Positions 11,892 to 23,503 of a stretch of 64,000 bases of DNA are shown here, in pieces. Source of the DNA: Calliopsis andreniformis (Eukaryota; Arthropoda; Insecta; Hymenoptera; Andrenidae); NCBI RefSeq assembly GCF_051401765.1, contig NC_135071.1, positions 6,860,961 to 6,924,960 of the forward strand, in the 5' to 3' direction. Made by a program: the position numbers and the translations under genes. How positions within the stretch are numbered: position 1 is the stretch's first letter; each line of letters opens with the position of its first letter. The notes below the pieces were generated by a model. That model saw nothing but the letters and a program-made list of their open reading frames with translations, searched no databases and was not told the DNA's origin.

Positions 11892-12164
11892 CGTAGACAA
11901 AGCGTTAGACGTGTTTCCTTCTTCGCTGTTATTTCTTGCGATTTTCTTCTTACATTTTTACTACTATTCATCGTAGACTATATTATAATTTAAAGACTTA
12001 AATTAAAACCTTCTGTGACGTTGATTCTAAAAAAAACGTTCCTTTGCGCTGGTTAGATTTATATAGAATTATAAAAAATAAATTATAAATTAAATAACTA
12101 ATTTGATATGTTTTAAAATTAGCTTAACAAATTGTATCATAAATTGAATATAATATTGTTACGT

Positions 12165-12430
12165 GTGCGGGGGTTTGTATTCCTCTGCTGCCACCAGTTT
12201 GTTACGAGCGGAGTTCGCAACCCCAGTTGTAATTTTTGTTAGGGGATGGCTAGACCACACGAGGTATATTTTATAGACTAATATACCCACGCTCTTTACA
12301 AGTAATTAACCGACTAATTCTGTTTTATCTATCGCTAATAACGAGATTATATGGTAGTGTGGTCGCAATAACAGAGCGATCTTTAGATAGAAGGAAAGCT
12401 CTGTCACGATACACCAACGTATTTACTATA
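12165..12430 (+). repeat. LTR-like dispersed repeat (family also at 18.7 kb)
   Basis: Starts around TGTTACGTGTGCGGGGGTTT. It includes TTACGAGCGGAGTTCG, a GGGATGGCTAGACCACACGA block and GTGTGGTCGCAATAACAG, followed by GCGATCTTTAGATAGAA. The same order of blocks occurs at 18750-18945, diverged but in the same orientation. No open frame and no internal retroelement sequence. Probably a solo LTR or LTR fragment. Confidence 0.5.
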
Positions 12431-14127
12431 CTTGTTAATTAATTATCCAGAAGGATAATGGTAAATGGGTTAGGAAATCATCAGGTCCCATGTGGGCCCC
12501 TCTACACGTGATTACTTCCTGAAAGGAAGAGGCTTAGAATTATATTGTACTTGGAAAAATAAATTAATGGACTCAATATATATACGTAAATAACAAAAAT
12601 AACAAATATATGTTCTCAAAGTTTGGTAAATATAATAATTTGCTGAAGATAAACAGTATAAAAGAAACCGCAGTGTCGGAAATATGAGCGAACGAAAGAA
12701 AAATACAATGTCCGATAAAAAAAACAAAGAAAATGAATATGCTCAATAGTATCAAGTGCTTTTATGTCCCTTTAGTGGCTACAAGAACATTCAGGATAAT
12801 CCAAAATGCATTTGCGACATGAATGCTCTTCCTGCCACGTGAATATACAAGACGAACTCATGTTCAACAGATTGATAATATTATAACAAATCAACCAGAA
12901 TACCAAATCAGAATCAATATAATTATATAAACAGAATCAACATTAAATGAAGTAGTCTGTGCAACTTACGCAATTGAAGAGATATAAGTATACAAAAATT
13001 GCCAAATCGGAGTCCAAATCGAAATTCAAAAGAAAGTTACCAAATATATGCCAGATCGTCGTTATGTAAAAAGATATACTCGGTATACTGCTAATTTTGG
13101 AAAAAAAAAAAGAAAACACACCCACGTGTGTAGACTTTAAATTTATATACACTATATATATCGAAATTTTCACCATAAAACGGGTAATGCGGTTATGGTT
13201 TTATATGGATAATAAGTCCATTCACTTCCGTGAATCTATACTCGAAAAAAATTATTGTAATTAAATTCAAAGAAAGAAAAAAGGTGTTAACAAGCATTAC
13301 AGGCAACAACACGTACAATTGTGTGATAAAGGTGTAAATCGTACACGCTCTAGTTACTTTGATTTTGGCTCATGAGAACACGCAAATTTAAAATGTCGAT
13401 GTACAACGCTTTCTGCTTTGACAAAGATGTTAGCGTTTACATTCTCGAGGTTTCAGAAGAACATACACGTATACTCACGCAAGCTGTCATATACACACAT
13501 ACACACACGGTGTCGACGCCCGACGACAATTCCAAGGAGAGAGCGAGCGAAGACAATTATAAAATTTTGAATCTTGGACGTTAAAGGCTTGGAATATGCC
13601 CGACCAGGAATTTCCAAAATGCAAAGAATTATCGTGATATATCTCAGCCGATGTAGTGGCCAGAAGAGAAGAAATCCAAAAATTTTCCTGTTCGGAACGT
13701 AATAGCATCAATATAATACCAAGACAATACAAGATTTTTTCAACCAAGACCACGACAATCGTAGTATCATAGTTTTAAGAATCTAGATATAAGTCGTAGC
13801 TACAAGGACGCTGCCAAAAGAGGGTCATAAAACGGTAGACAAGGACCAGGCCTAACGACTAAACCGTCGGCAACTAGCGATCCGCTGTGCCATGTTGACG
13901 TTGGCGAGGGATAAGTAGGGTGCGAAAGTGTGGTGGGAATGAGAGAAGGCGAAGAAAGGGCTTTTCCCCAAAAGAAAAAGGCAGGGACGTCACAGTTGAT
14001 AGTGACCTCGTACAAGCCAAATCGATGACAATATTGTTATGATGAACAAGACAATATTGTTACAAATGTTGTTTTGTATTGATTCTCGTGCAGCACTAGC
14101 TACCACTACAAAAGGACGCTTTACTAA
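12431..14127. other. Noncoding stretch
   Basis: No convincing gene. Open frames on both strands between 12500 and 14015 are short, overlapping and motif-free. A short CA repeat lies at 13495-13508. Confidence 0.5.
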
Positions 14128-14811
14128 CTATACTGCGTTCACTGAGAGAACGCAGTCGTTTCACGCAGATGGCTTCCATTGCCCCGACTGACTTTTCCAC
14201 TGAGATTGGTGAAGGATTCAAGAGCCTAAAAGGACACGCCTTGCTTCTTTCTACTCTGTATACCTAGTGCCCAAATGAAACAAATGTTTCTATCTATTAA
14301 GAAACAATATTTATTGAGATATCAATGTATAAGAATCCACAGCTTATTTGATTATAAAGAAACAGCAACGGTAGAACTGTTTCCTGGATTTCCTACAAAA
14401 TGTTCGATGCGACCAGGTACTTTGTGACACGGGAAATCTAGGGTCGTTTATGGTATTGCAACGCAGTAAGAATACTGACTAGTACCAGTACGTTTTCGGT
14501 CGACAGAGACGATATTCAAGAAGATTTTTATTTGCTAACAGAGCCGCATTAATACTTTCGGAGAAAACTAAAATCTAAAAGAATATCGTTTGCTTGCTCA
14601 AAATTTCTTTCACACCGTTTATGCGCTAACACTTGAAGAAGTGACTTTCTTTAGAAATGGTAGGACCTCCAAGGGCCCAACAAGGGGTTCATGGGTAGGG
14701 ATGTGCTCGGGAGTGACAGAGCCAATAACTAATGAGCGTAGGCGTGAACTGCGCAAAGGGTACGAAAACTCGTCAACCGGCAACTGCGTTCTCCCAGTGA
14801 ACGCAGTATAG
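14128..14811. mobile_element. MITE with hairpin-forming terminal repeats (684 bp)
   Basis: The left end CTATACTGCGTTCACTGAGA... and the reverse complement of the right end CTATACTGCGTTCACTGGGA... agree over about 31 bp, with three mismatches. Each terminal repeat contains its own small palindrome, CTGCGTTC followed by GAACGCAG. No coding region is recognised. A target duplication is not obvious, so the true ends may lie slightly outside; the right flank continues ACACGGCCTG. Confidence 0.7.
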
Positions 14812-15302
14812 ACACGGCCTGTTTATAGTGCGTGGATAGGAAATTCAAGAATCGCTTGAAGCAAAAATAATGTGGAAAGTGCGACGTCACAATTAATCAG
14901 ACACCTTTTACAAAATATTAATTATATCTCAATATCAAATCCAAATAAATTTTGCATAATTAGAATCTCCAAAATATGTTATAATGAGCACTATTTAAAA
15001 TTGTAGAAATAAAGTAAAAATTAATGAATAAAATATGTATCTATAAAAGTATTATCTTGTATACTTTAAAAAGAACATATGATGTAACGTGACATAAATG
15101 CACGTCACAAAACGAATCCCTTTCCGCGGAAAGACCGGTACTTTAATACGCATCACCAGGAATTAGCGGACCTAACGTTAATCTTTAATATCGGAGCCAG
15201 CGCAGGATGCTCACAGCGGATCTTTTGGTTGTAGGGCGACTGTTAAAAAGATGTTAAAAACTTTGGCCTTCTTCACTCCACAACTTCTTATACATAGAGT
15301 CT
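14812..15302. other. Noncoding stretch
   Basis: AT-rich to about 15100, then a more GC-rich segment (15110-15230) without a recognised identity. Confidence 0.5.
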
Positions 15303-15780
15303 TTATACTCTATACATAGAACTTTCATCGAATCTCACTTTTCCGTACAATAACAGATCACATGTATGGTTGATAAGCGATTGAAGGGAAACTTCGCATA
15401 ACTTTCCTGTTATTGTAGTATGTGGCGGATAGTATGCTTTTTGGCCTTGTATACTTTGTGATATGACGGATACATATACTGCACACGTATTGTATATATT
15501 GATGGATGTATTTGTATTCGCTTCTTGAAAACTTATTTTGTACCAATAAAGATAGTGCTTCCTCTCGTGCATATTGTTGGTAATAATTCCCATTTTTAGA
15601 TTCTTCCAATACATTTAATATTTTTGAAACACGGTTAGGCGAATTATTTGTAATTTCGCTAAGTAGTTTGGCCTCAGATATTTTTCCTGAATTTTTTAAT
15701 GCTCTACAAGTAGCTCCAACCAATGTTTCGACATGATTGGATAATCTTAAATTTTTCGTCTTCCGTCTTTTGCTACGCAT
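15303..15780 (-). pseudogene. Transposon-type insect protein remnant, function unknown
   Basis: A 140-residue open frame starting MRSKRRKTKNLRLSNHVETL, with GKISEAKLLSEITNNSPNRV and REEALSLLVQNKFSRSEY. It is followed in another frame by KAYYPPHTTITGKLCEVSLQ and SLINHTCDLLLY. The order of these blocks resembles a repetitive insect protein family that has a ...EALALF...Y.., YPPY and LLDHT-type motif series and usually occurs in transposon-rich DNA. A frameshift near 15490 separates the two halves. I cannot name the family. The coding signal is moderate and no introns or regulatory sites were identified. Confidence 0.45.
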
Positions 15781-17756
15781 ACTATATTCATTAAACGATT
15801 TTGTTTTCTGTTGTATTTTCGTGGTTGCTAAAAATTTTGAATGATTAAATTAATGATTTACATTCGTAGACATTTTTGATTAAATAGTATAATATTTATA
15901 CAAACTGACAACTAATAACTTAGTATTTGTAATTAACCAACAATTTTATCTACTGTAGCGAGGATAATATACAAAATAACAATAAAACTAAAACTTTATA
16001 AAAAAAGTTGTATACTCAAATGTTCCATATTACGATTTTTTACAAGATCTTTTCGAAGTTCAATAGTTCTATACAACCACTCTGGATTTGGAAACAAAAA
16101 TCGTTTTAATGCGAGTGCATTTTTACTCCATTTCTGAATGTATCGAGTGAAAAAATATGTATTAATTTTCAGAAGGACCTACTTGTCCTGAGTTGGCAAA
16201 TTGTGCTCTTCATAAAGAAATTTCAGTAAATGATATTTTCGTTTTGCGGTTCTTGAAGTTTTTCATGCAGTTGAAACCGGGATATGGTACACATATCTAA
16301 AATTTTGTAACATGTGCTAAACTTAATTACACTATTTTCTTACAAATAATTATATAACTTTACAAGAAATTGCAAAAGACTATAGGATGCCGTACTTATC
16401 ATAATATATTTTCACAATTTAACAAAAACTATACCGTTACCACAATCACTGTAAAAACTGTAACACTACAATAACACGCAAGTAACTCTTACCATACGAA
16501 CAGGTTTCTGGTTTGACTTCAACTAATGCATTGTTGTAGCTCGTGTTAGGCACACGTCCGCTAAGTCGCAAAACCGCGGAGCTGAATATCTTCGCGCCGA
16601 TTTAGCGAATTCCAGGAGAGTCGGAAAAACGTGATGGTTCCAGCCCCACCGGTTTGCCCCCAAAAAAGAGCGCGGATCGTCGAAACGATCGAGGAGCGTG
16701 GCATACTTAGGTGTAGCACGTCTAGAGATACACACCACGACAATACCAAGTCTAACTAGCGTTTGAATAAAAGTAGTAAAGTTCACGGCGAGTTCCATCT
16801 CTTTAACCTGGCCAAGGACTCAAAAATCCTATCTCCTTCTCGCCTGACGGCGATCGGAGGTAAAGTACGCTAGCTCTCGCAAGCAGACGAGAGAGTGGCA
16901 ACAGCGTTGTCATTAGGAGGACTGTTTCACTCGTCCTCTTTACGTATAAACGAAGACGTAATTTATAGTAAACCTGCGTTATACCACTTAGTTTCAATGA
17001 ACAAAAGGAAACAAATTAAATTCCTTATTAGTGACCGTGTCTGTCTGTCTAGTACAATGTAACGACATTGCGATTTGATGAAGAATATTACTGATGAATA
17101 AACAATATACGTTTCTCTGTTGATTGTAACAATATGAAGAAGACCCCAAAATTAAAAAATGTTACAAAATCAACTTATTGGGCTCAGTGTATCTGTCCTG
17201 AATACAATCTTACAAAGAAAAATCTATTTTTCTGACAAAAAAAAACACATCAGATTTCGTACACATTATATTCCACTTACAACCCTAATATCTCTTTTCT
17301 GGACAAACATGTGCAAAATTTTCTTAATGAATATTGTTATGAGCATATTCATAAATACTTTCCATGCAAAATCAGTATGTTATCACGTGGTTTTTGTTTT
17401 TATTAGCAATGAAAGTCGGTCAAAAAGATTTTTCTTCACAAAATCGTGTCTTTTAAGCTGTGTATGTACTCATATTGAATCACAACAGCAGTACTAACGA
17501 CATAATCTCATTATTTAATTACAGAAGTACCATTTTCAATAAGGAAATGCATTTCAAAGAGTAAAGATAAAACACAATATTAACAAAGAGACATTACATT
17601 TCAAACCAGTTGAATCAAGAAAATTTGAAATGAAACCATGATGTTGCACTTTTGTAATCAATTTTTCGTTCTAATTTTGATTGTTCTATATACTTTGAAG
17701 TGTGACCTAATGATGATGTAATTTATATTAGTAATATTCATTACTTCGAAAAATTG
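15781..17756. other. Noncoding stretch with one GC-richer block
   Basis: Mostly AT-rich. Positions 16510-16960 are clearly richer in G+C, with open frames on the minus strand (16523-16798 and 16803-16997) that lack any recognised motif. The block may be an old LTR or host exon; I cannot tell. Confidence 0.45.
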
Positions 17757-18625
17757 TGTTTTGGCCGCCTTTTTTACTTTGGCTCACGTGGACGGGCGTC
17801 GCATCGACGGCAGAAGGTGACGAGGGAAACCTAGGACAGGCACCGTCTCGAGATGCCCCTCCTTTCAATCATGAATTTAGATCCATAAGTCACCACTGGA
17901 AATTGGCTGCGATACATATGTCGTGACGCGTGCGAACCAATCGCGGAGGTCGCAAGGAGTAATAATACTGCTCCTATAGCGTAGCAATAATACTGACAAG
18001 TGCGGAAGTCTCATCTTTCTTTATGCATGGGATTTCGGGGCGACAACATCGAGGTACGATTCCGACCTCTGTTAAAATCTCGTGGATATCTCCCTCTGCT
18101 AACAAGTTCTGATGGTTGCTTAAAGCCAAGGCACGAGAAGCAAATCGATTTTCGCGAAGCAAGGGTTTTCTTTGAGCCTACAGACTTCGACAAAGGTCGA
18201 ACGGTCGGTGTGGGTAACTCGAAGGAGCCGAGCCCTCACGGGACCTCCCACTTGGCTAAACGTTCCGACATTTGTACTTCGGCCAAACTCATTGTAACGC
18301 GAAACGGTCGCGAGTATCGCCTTGGAGTTACCTTCATAATCCAACCTTACAAAAATTAACAACATGAACGATTGTTCTGCCCATTCTAAACGAGCGGCGC
18401 TAGTGGCGCTTGTATAATTTTCGTTTTCTTCTGTTTTTTGCGCGTTGCGTTTTTCTGTTCTGTTCTGGCTGGTGCCATGTGCGTGGGTATTTTACACGCC
18501 CGTTATTTTTGCTAGTTATTATTAGTATTATATAAAGTTATTATATAAAGTTACTATATATTAGGCTAAGTCTTCTATTGTAATAAACATTTATTTTAAC
18601 ACAACATAATTGAGTCGAACGTTAA
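17757..18625 (+). repeat. Probable solo LTR or LTR-like segment
   Basis: G+C content rises sharply between 17760 and 18360 and frames are open on both strands there without protein motifs. The segment ends with a GTAATAAACATTTATTTT poly(A)-signal stretch (about 18578) and then AATTGAGTCGAACG, a layout like U3-R-U5 of an LTR. I saw no matching second copy in the window, so the call is tentative. Confidence 0.35.
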
Positions 18626-18699
18626 AATAGTTTTACATGTTTGAAACATCCGTATATCACTGTATTGAAACTGCATAGGTAGTATACATATACACGTAT

Positions 18700-18944
18700 C
18701 TCTAACTTGCGTTGTTGCCACTTTTCTGACTTGTGAGTGGTATTTCTCCTGTTACAAGCGGAGTTCGTCCCCCGCTCGTTACTTACAGTTTTCTTATGGA
18801 ATGGCTAGTCCATCCGAGATGTATTTTATAAATTAATATACTTGTACCCTTTAAATGTGACTCTGCTTTATCAATCGCTAATAATGAGATTATGCGGAAT
18901 AGTAGTGTGGTCGCAATAGCAGACCGGTCTTTAGATAGAAAAAA
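18700..18944 (+). repeat. LTR-like dispersed repeat, second copy
   Basis: Shares GAGCGGAGTTCG-like, ATGGCTAG-C-A-CCGAG and GTGTGGTCGCAATAGCAG blocks with 12165-12430 in the same order. It is cut off at GGTCTTTAGATAGAAAAAAA, where the tRNA-tipped repeat family begins. Confidence 0.5.
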
Positions 18945-19590
18945 AGCGACTTAGAAAACTTCCCCTTCCATTATACATACTAGTATACAAGCCACATGTA
19001 TGTGAGCTCGTACAATTTGCAAAAGCCACGAGAGAAGGCAGATGTGATTCTTACTCACTCGCTCGTGAAACGCTGAGAGTTAACTGTGCAAGTTGTCAGC
19101 AGGCAACATGAGCCACGCACTATCTTTTCAATTAAATATTTTCTTTTTTCGATTTGATAAAAGGAAGCAGTAACGGATCTAGTCTTCAAGAGGCTCGAGA
19201 TGTTACAAATTGTTAGACCTCCATTAAAATAAATAAATTATGCAGAATATATATTGCTTTATTTTAATCAAAATTAAGAATATTTAGATCAAGTGTTTGA
19301 AAAGACATCTGCTTCACATTTATCGTAGTAATAATGTAGCTCTATAATCCACACTCTAGGTGTTAAAAGCTAACAATAACTCCGTAAACTTTCAACCGAT
19401 TTGCTTGAAACTTTTGGTAATTATTTGGTAGTAGCACGTACGGAATTTCTGGTGAAATAATGCATACATACATATTTTTTGGTACCCTGTTCTATGCGTC
19501 CCGAGGTGACTGCCTGTGTGTAAATCCGCTACTGGTGAGTCTCCCAGAAATTTTTATGAAATTTTGAGGGATGAATCTAAAGGAAAGAAA
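18945..19590 (+). repeat. Internal segment of the tRNA-tipped repeat family
   Basis: Homologous to 41590-42330 (same strand) and to 4775-5490 (reverse). Shared landmarks are GAGGCTCGAGATGTT, CCTCCATTAAAATAAATAAA, AAAGACATCTG-TTCACATTTATC, CTAGGTGTTAAAAGCTA and TTTTGAGGGATGAATCT. No coding potential. The match stops near 19590. Confidence 0.7.
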
Positions 19591-19954
19591 TGCAGTAATC
19601 ACATAAGTGGATTACATATTGTAGGGTACTGGAATGGTGTAACGTGTGGTTGTGTGCGTAATGTGTGTCTGTACGTATGGATGGACGGAGGTGGGTGTTT
19701 TTCGAAGTATGATTAGTCAACGGTGTTCGAATGCGTCTTGGGTGTCCACGTAGAAAATGAGTGATGAATGTTTGGAACAGAGTGGAGTGTGATGTGTTTT
19801 GTTTGGGGCCTTGCGGTGGCGTGGTGTGCGTTATTCTTAGAGGCGAACGGAAGTTAGTCAAGAAGTAGCAACAGTAAAGCGTAAAACGTAATTAAAAAAA
19901 TTCAGTCATAAAGGAAGTATTTAGTATTAAATTTTCTTCGCGATCCCTACAGTA
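19591..19954. other. Unassigned stretch between repeat family segments
   Basis: GT-rich DNA (GTGTGGTTGTGTGCG, GGTGGCGTGGTGTGCG) that is absent from the matching position of the 42-kb copy. It may be an insertion or local expansion. No gene. Confidence 0.4.
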
Positions 19955-20195
19955 TGGAAATCCTTCGATAAAATACAAAGAAAAACGTAGAAAACTATAC
20001 CTGTTTACCAATACCTTTGTGCTAGATATGTATTTATAAACGAAAATCTGTATTTAAAAATAAAATACTGTTATATGCAATTTAAATATTAAAAAAAAGT
20101 TCTTTCCATGAGTGAGTTTTGAACCTAAGACGTATTACTTATAATGAAACTATTATCCGCAACTACCCAACCGCTTGTTTTGAAGACAATATTAA
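19955..20195 (-). repeat. tRNA-like tip unit of the repeat family
   Basis: Matches 42785-43009 plus 43482-43530: TAGATATGTATTTATAAACG, ATATGCAATTTAAATATT, AAGTTCTTTCCATGAG and CTATTATCCGCAACTACCCA. On the minus strand it reads as a GCGGTTGGGTAG...AGGTTCAAAAC arrangement, resembling tRNA A and B boxes. Confidence 0.6.
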
Positions 20196-20238
20196 CTTCT
20201 GAACATATACAACCGGGACGAAGTTACCCTTAACTCGC

Positions 20239-20472
20239 CGACAATTATTTCATCGACAATTGTTTCACCGACACAACTTCATCGACATTTAACTTCGTTA
20301 ATAATATTAACTCACAAGAGTCATTTCCCTGACAATCATTTTCCCGTCAGTCATTTCCCCGACAGTTATTTCCTCGACAATTATTTCACCAATAGTCATT
20401 TCATCGACATCCATTTCCGCAACAGATGTTTTCATTGACACTGCGTTTCACCGATTGTAGTTTCAGCGACAA
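20239..20472 (+). repeat. Degenerate 15-bp minisatellite
   Basis: About 15 diverged units of consensus CGACAATTATTTCAC (examples CGACAATTGTTTCAC, CGACAGTTATTTCCT-like, CGACATCCATTTCCG). Spacing is mostly 14-17 bp, with one irregular stretch near 20300-20340. Confidence 0.8.
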
Positions 20473-21046
20473 TTTATAATTATTGATGTAGATTGGTATT
20501 TTCATTTAGCGAGTAATAATGTATTTACATGTGTAGTTATCAGTACACCACAATGTATCATGATATATATATTTATTTCCTTGCATAAGAAAATAGCAAT
20601 GCTACTGATATACTATCAGTTGTTAAGTATTAACAATTTCGCTTTATTAATATTGTGGAGGTGACCGGTTACTGGGACTGGGTACATTCAACGCCCGAAT
20701 CTCAATCAAACTCGATTTTTGTTGTCGCTATACAGAGTCTCGCGACGACCGCGTAACTGTGCTCGAAGTTCACTGCGTTCTCGCGTTCTGGTCCAGTCAT
20801 ACCCCATTCGAAACCTTTTTATAATCTCACACGCGCTCACACACGCCCAACACTCATTCTTTTTCTCTTTCACGGATTCGCTCTCACTCTAAACTAATCA
20901 CTCGCACCCTTACGCGACACTCGATGCGCTCTTCCAAACATCCTGTCGAAATCATACCACACGCTACAGTCGCTCATTCATTCAGACGCATTCCAATCTT
21001 AAACTAAACAATTGACAGGGACGTGGCGCCGGCACAATATCAATAT
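20473..21046. other. Upstream flank of the Gypsy element
   Basis: AT-rich to 20650, then G+C-richer and rich in CACACGC and CTCAC motifs, with a TTTTTATAATC TATA-like box near 20817. This could be an older retroelement piece or part of a longer LTR. No coding sequence is recognised. Confidence 0.4.
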
Positions 21047-21309
21047 TGTTGCGAGCACCCGGTATGCACCCACAGCTAACTGGTGCTCGTGAGAAGAAGA
21101 TGGTCGATGATCGAAAGGGATCGATTGTGGTGACAGCTGTCAAGCAGTCAGTCGAGACCGCGAACGCGCACGGATTACATGTACGCGAAAGTGTCGGACG
21201 AAAGACTGTATCAATTTGTAAATGTAGAGTGTACAAAGTGTAAATGCCTCATGGTGTTCCTCGAGCGACGGTGGGTCGACCGCCGGCGCAGCGGCCCGCC
21301 GCCGCAACA
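21047..21309 (+). repeat. Putative 5' LTR of the Gypsy element
   Basis: 263 bp starting TGTTGCGAGCACC and ending GCCGCCGCAACA, so the termini form the inverted repeat TGTTGCG...CGCAACA. It ends 1 bp before the primer-binding site. Near its start a hairpin can form between GCGAGCACC and GGTGCTCGT (21050-21092). No poly(A) signal was seen inside, and no matching 3' LTR was found. Confidence 0.55.
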
Positions 21310-21310
21310 C

Positions 21311-21328
21311 TGGTGTCAGAAGTGGGAT
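21311..21328 (+). promoter_or_regulatory. tRNA-Leu primer-binding site
   Basis: TGGTGTCAGAAGTGGGAT is the complement of a tRNA 3' end of the form ...ATCCCACTTCTGACACCA, as in insect tRNA-Leu (from memory of the family). It lies 1 bp downstream of the putative 5' LTR, where minus-strand DNA synthesis would start. Confidence 0.8.
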
Positions 21329-21371
21329 CCAACCCGGGATGGATCCCGCTTCTGGCGACCTTCTCCTCCGT

Positions 21372-22089
21372 GTGTTTTACAGAGAGCTGAACGAGTCTCT
21401 CGTGTACCAACTGGAGAAACAGCGGAGAATGATCGAGGAGTAGCGGAGCGTCGATCGGGCTACGCAGGAGGAGACCGCGGTTTCGTCACAAGCTCGCGTT
21501 GAGGCCCTTCTGGTCGTTAATCAGGCCGTCCAGGAGGAAACCGCAGCCGCTATGCGTGCTCGCGTTGAGGCTCTGGAACGGCGGATGCAGGTGATGTGTA
21601 CGCCTGCGGCTGTGAATAGCGCGATGTCTGGTGCAAGGAGCGCGGGATTCGGATCAGTCGGATCGAGGGTCGTTGTAAATAACGTAAATAGTAGCGATGT
21701 AGTTGCGCCCCCTTCGGTCGTTCCGGGTCCCTCGGCTGCCCCGACCTGTTTCACGTTGCTGTGTCCGGGTTTACCTGTCGCAGGCGAGTGTGAACGCCGC
21801 GTACCCTTGAGCTTGAGATACGCGGTCAAGCCGGCGAGGTACGGCAGAAGAACGTCATGGGAAGAGTACCTCATTCAGTTCGAGGCGGTGGCGCGGTCAA
21901 ACGGTTGGGACGAGGCGGCCAAGACTATGGCTTTGATCGCTTCGTTGGACGGGACGGCAAAGAGAATCTTAACGTCCTCTTGTGCTGCCCAGTTATTAAA
22001 TTACCCTTCCCTCACTCCGTCCCTGGAGCTCCGTTTTGGAGCTAGAAAAGCAAATTTTAACTACGGTTGGTTTCCAAATTGCCGGCAGT

Positions 22090-22120
<31 letters not shown>

Positions 22121-22534
22121 GTCGATTTCGTCGCTGGCGGTCGAAGTGGAGAGATTGGCCAGGGCTGCTTTCGCAGATTGTCCTGCGAAGATGCGAGACA
22201 AGCTGTCTGCCTCTCAATTCATTTCGACGCTACGCAGCGACGTATGCGCCTTGGCGGTTTCACCACCTTGGGGCCTGCAGTAACGAGGGCCCTCGAGGTG
22301 GAGGCGCTATCGCGTGCCCCGACGCAGCGAGAGGGGCAGTCAACTAATTTTGCATGTTCCGAATTCCGAGGATGTAGTTTAACTAGGCGCAAGAGGAGGA
22401 TGCCCCCATCCTCTGGACGAGGCAGAGGGTGCTGGACCTGCGGCGAGAGCGGCCATTTCAGTAGAGACTGCCCCGATGGGTGCAGTCCGGGGAAGAAAAA
22501 GAAGCTCCAGGGAAATGCGAAGAGGACTACGTAG
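21372..22534 (+). pseudogene. Gypsy gag remnant with CCHC zinc knuckle
   Basis: The N-terminal part is coiled-coil-like and rich in E, Q and R (about 21372-21600) with a TAG stop at about 21441. A capsid-like domain follows, with RTSWEEYLIQFEAVARSNGW, a TMALIASLDGTAKRIL stretch and LNYPSLTPSLELRFG. After a poly-G run come ESISSLAVEVERLARAAFAD and KLSASQFISTLRSDV. The frame changes near 22245, then RLGGFTTLGPAVTRALEVEA leads to a zinc knuckle CWTCGESGHFSRDC (C-x2-C-x4-H-x4-C, 22430-22471). In intact elements the protein packages RNA into particles. This copy cannot make one continuous product. Confidence 0.85.
22090..22119 (+). repeat. Poly-G run inside gag
   Basis: About 30 consecutive G residues between CCGGCAGTGG and AGTCGATTTC. 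The flanking gag reading frame is the same on both sides. Could be slippage expansion or an assembly artefact. Confidence 0.95.
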
Positions 22535-22636
22535 CGGGGGATCGTTGATCCTCAGCATTTCTGCCCCCGCTGACGACGGATCACGAGGCTGGTATCCGAC
22601 AAGCGAAGAGGATCCAGGAACAGCGTAGGACAGAAC

Positions 22637-23503
22637 ATGGACCACGATGCTCGTATCCGACGAACGAAAAGGACACAGGAACAGCGTGGGATGGAAGACG
22701 ATGCGGTTCAGCGTGGGACAGAAGACGCGGCGGTCCATGGGCGAATCGGTGACGTCGACTGCGAAATGATCCTCGACACGCGCTCACCGGTAAATTTATT
22801 GAATAAGGACTTGTGTCCGCCAGGTGGCCTACGAGAATCTCCATTGAAGATTCGCTCCAGCGTGGGAGAAGAAATGCTAGTGCTCGATACGAAACTCCTT
22901 CAGCTACAGATGCAGGATTTCGTCACCGAAGAAAAATTCTACGTCGTCGAGATGTTGGAACCGTGCATCCTCGGGATGACCTTCCTGCGGAAACATCGCT
23001 GCCAGATTGACCTGCGAAATCTGGTTCGTCTGCCCGGTAATTGGTTGGTGCCACTAAGAACGGCAGAAGAGGAGGTACGAGGAAGAGAAGAAGACACAAG
23101 AGGGACAGAAAGGGACGCGCCGGACCAAGCGGTACCAAAACACTTGGCAGGGCTTTACGAGCGATGCTGCGCGGAGCTGTCTAAGAGTCTGCGACAGCAA
23201 TTCGTAAAAATGCTGAACGAATACCAGGATGTATTCGCTAGCGATCCAGATGAAGTGGGCAGGTGCGGAATAGTCAAACATCGCATTGACTCCGGCAATC
23301 ATGCCCCGATTAAACAGGTGCCGAGGAGACTACCGTTCAACCGGCGACAGGAAGTCGAAGACTTGCTGAAGAAGATGAAGGCACAAGACGTAATAGAAGA
23401 GTCGCTGAGCTCGTGGTCGTCGCCAATCGTCCTCGTGAAAAAAAAGGACGGGTTCACGAAATTCTGCGTGGACTACCGCCGGCTGAACGATGTTACTAAG
23501 TAG
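22637..23503 (+). pseudogene. Gypsy pol, part 1: protease and N-terminal reverse transcriptase
   Basis: A 288-residue frame. The protease region has VHGRIGDVDCEMILDTRSPV, where the retropepsin D-T-G active site is D-T-R (residues 47-49), which should abolish activity, and CILGMTFLRKH as the second conserved strand. After a charged linker comes the RT start: APIKQVPRRLPFNRRQEVED, IEESLSSWSSPIVLVKKKDG and FCVDYRRLNDVTK, ending at a TAG. RT sequence continues past the stop (DSYSLPRIENTLDALVE) to a second TAG at about 23565. Confidence 0.88.

Noticed and set aside
12760..12930. Possible transposase relic
   Set aside because: One frame gives protein-like words (ATRTFRIIQNAFAT, REYTRRTHVQQIDNII) but no catalytic motif or continuation could be followed.
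18000..18365. Overlapping open frames of 119 and 81 residues on opposite strands
   Set aside because: G+C-rich DNA gives open frames on both strands and none has a motif; an LTR-like segment explains the composition better.
20239..20472. CRISPR-like regularly spaced repeats
   Set aside because: Units are contiguous, degenerate and only about 15 bp, in eukaryotic DNA; it is a minisatellite.
21996..22347. Alternative frames across gag, including a proline-rich minus frame
   Set aside because: They are shadows of gag and of the poly-G run.
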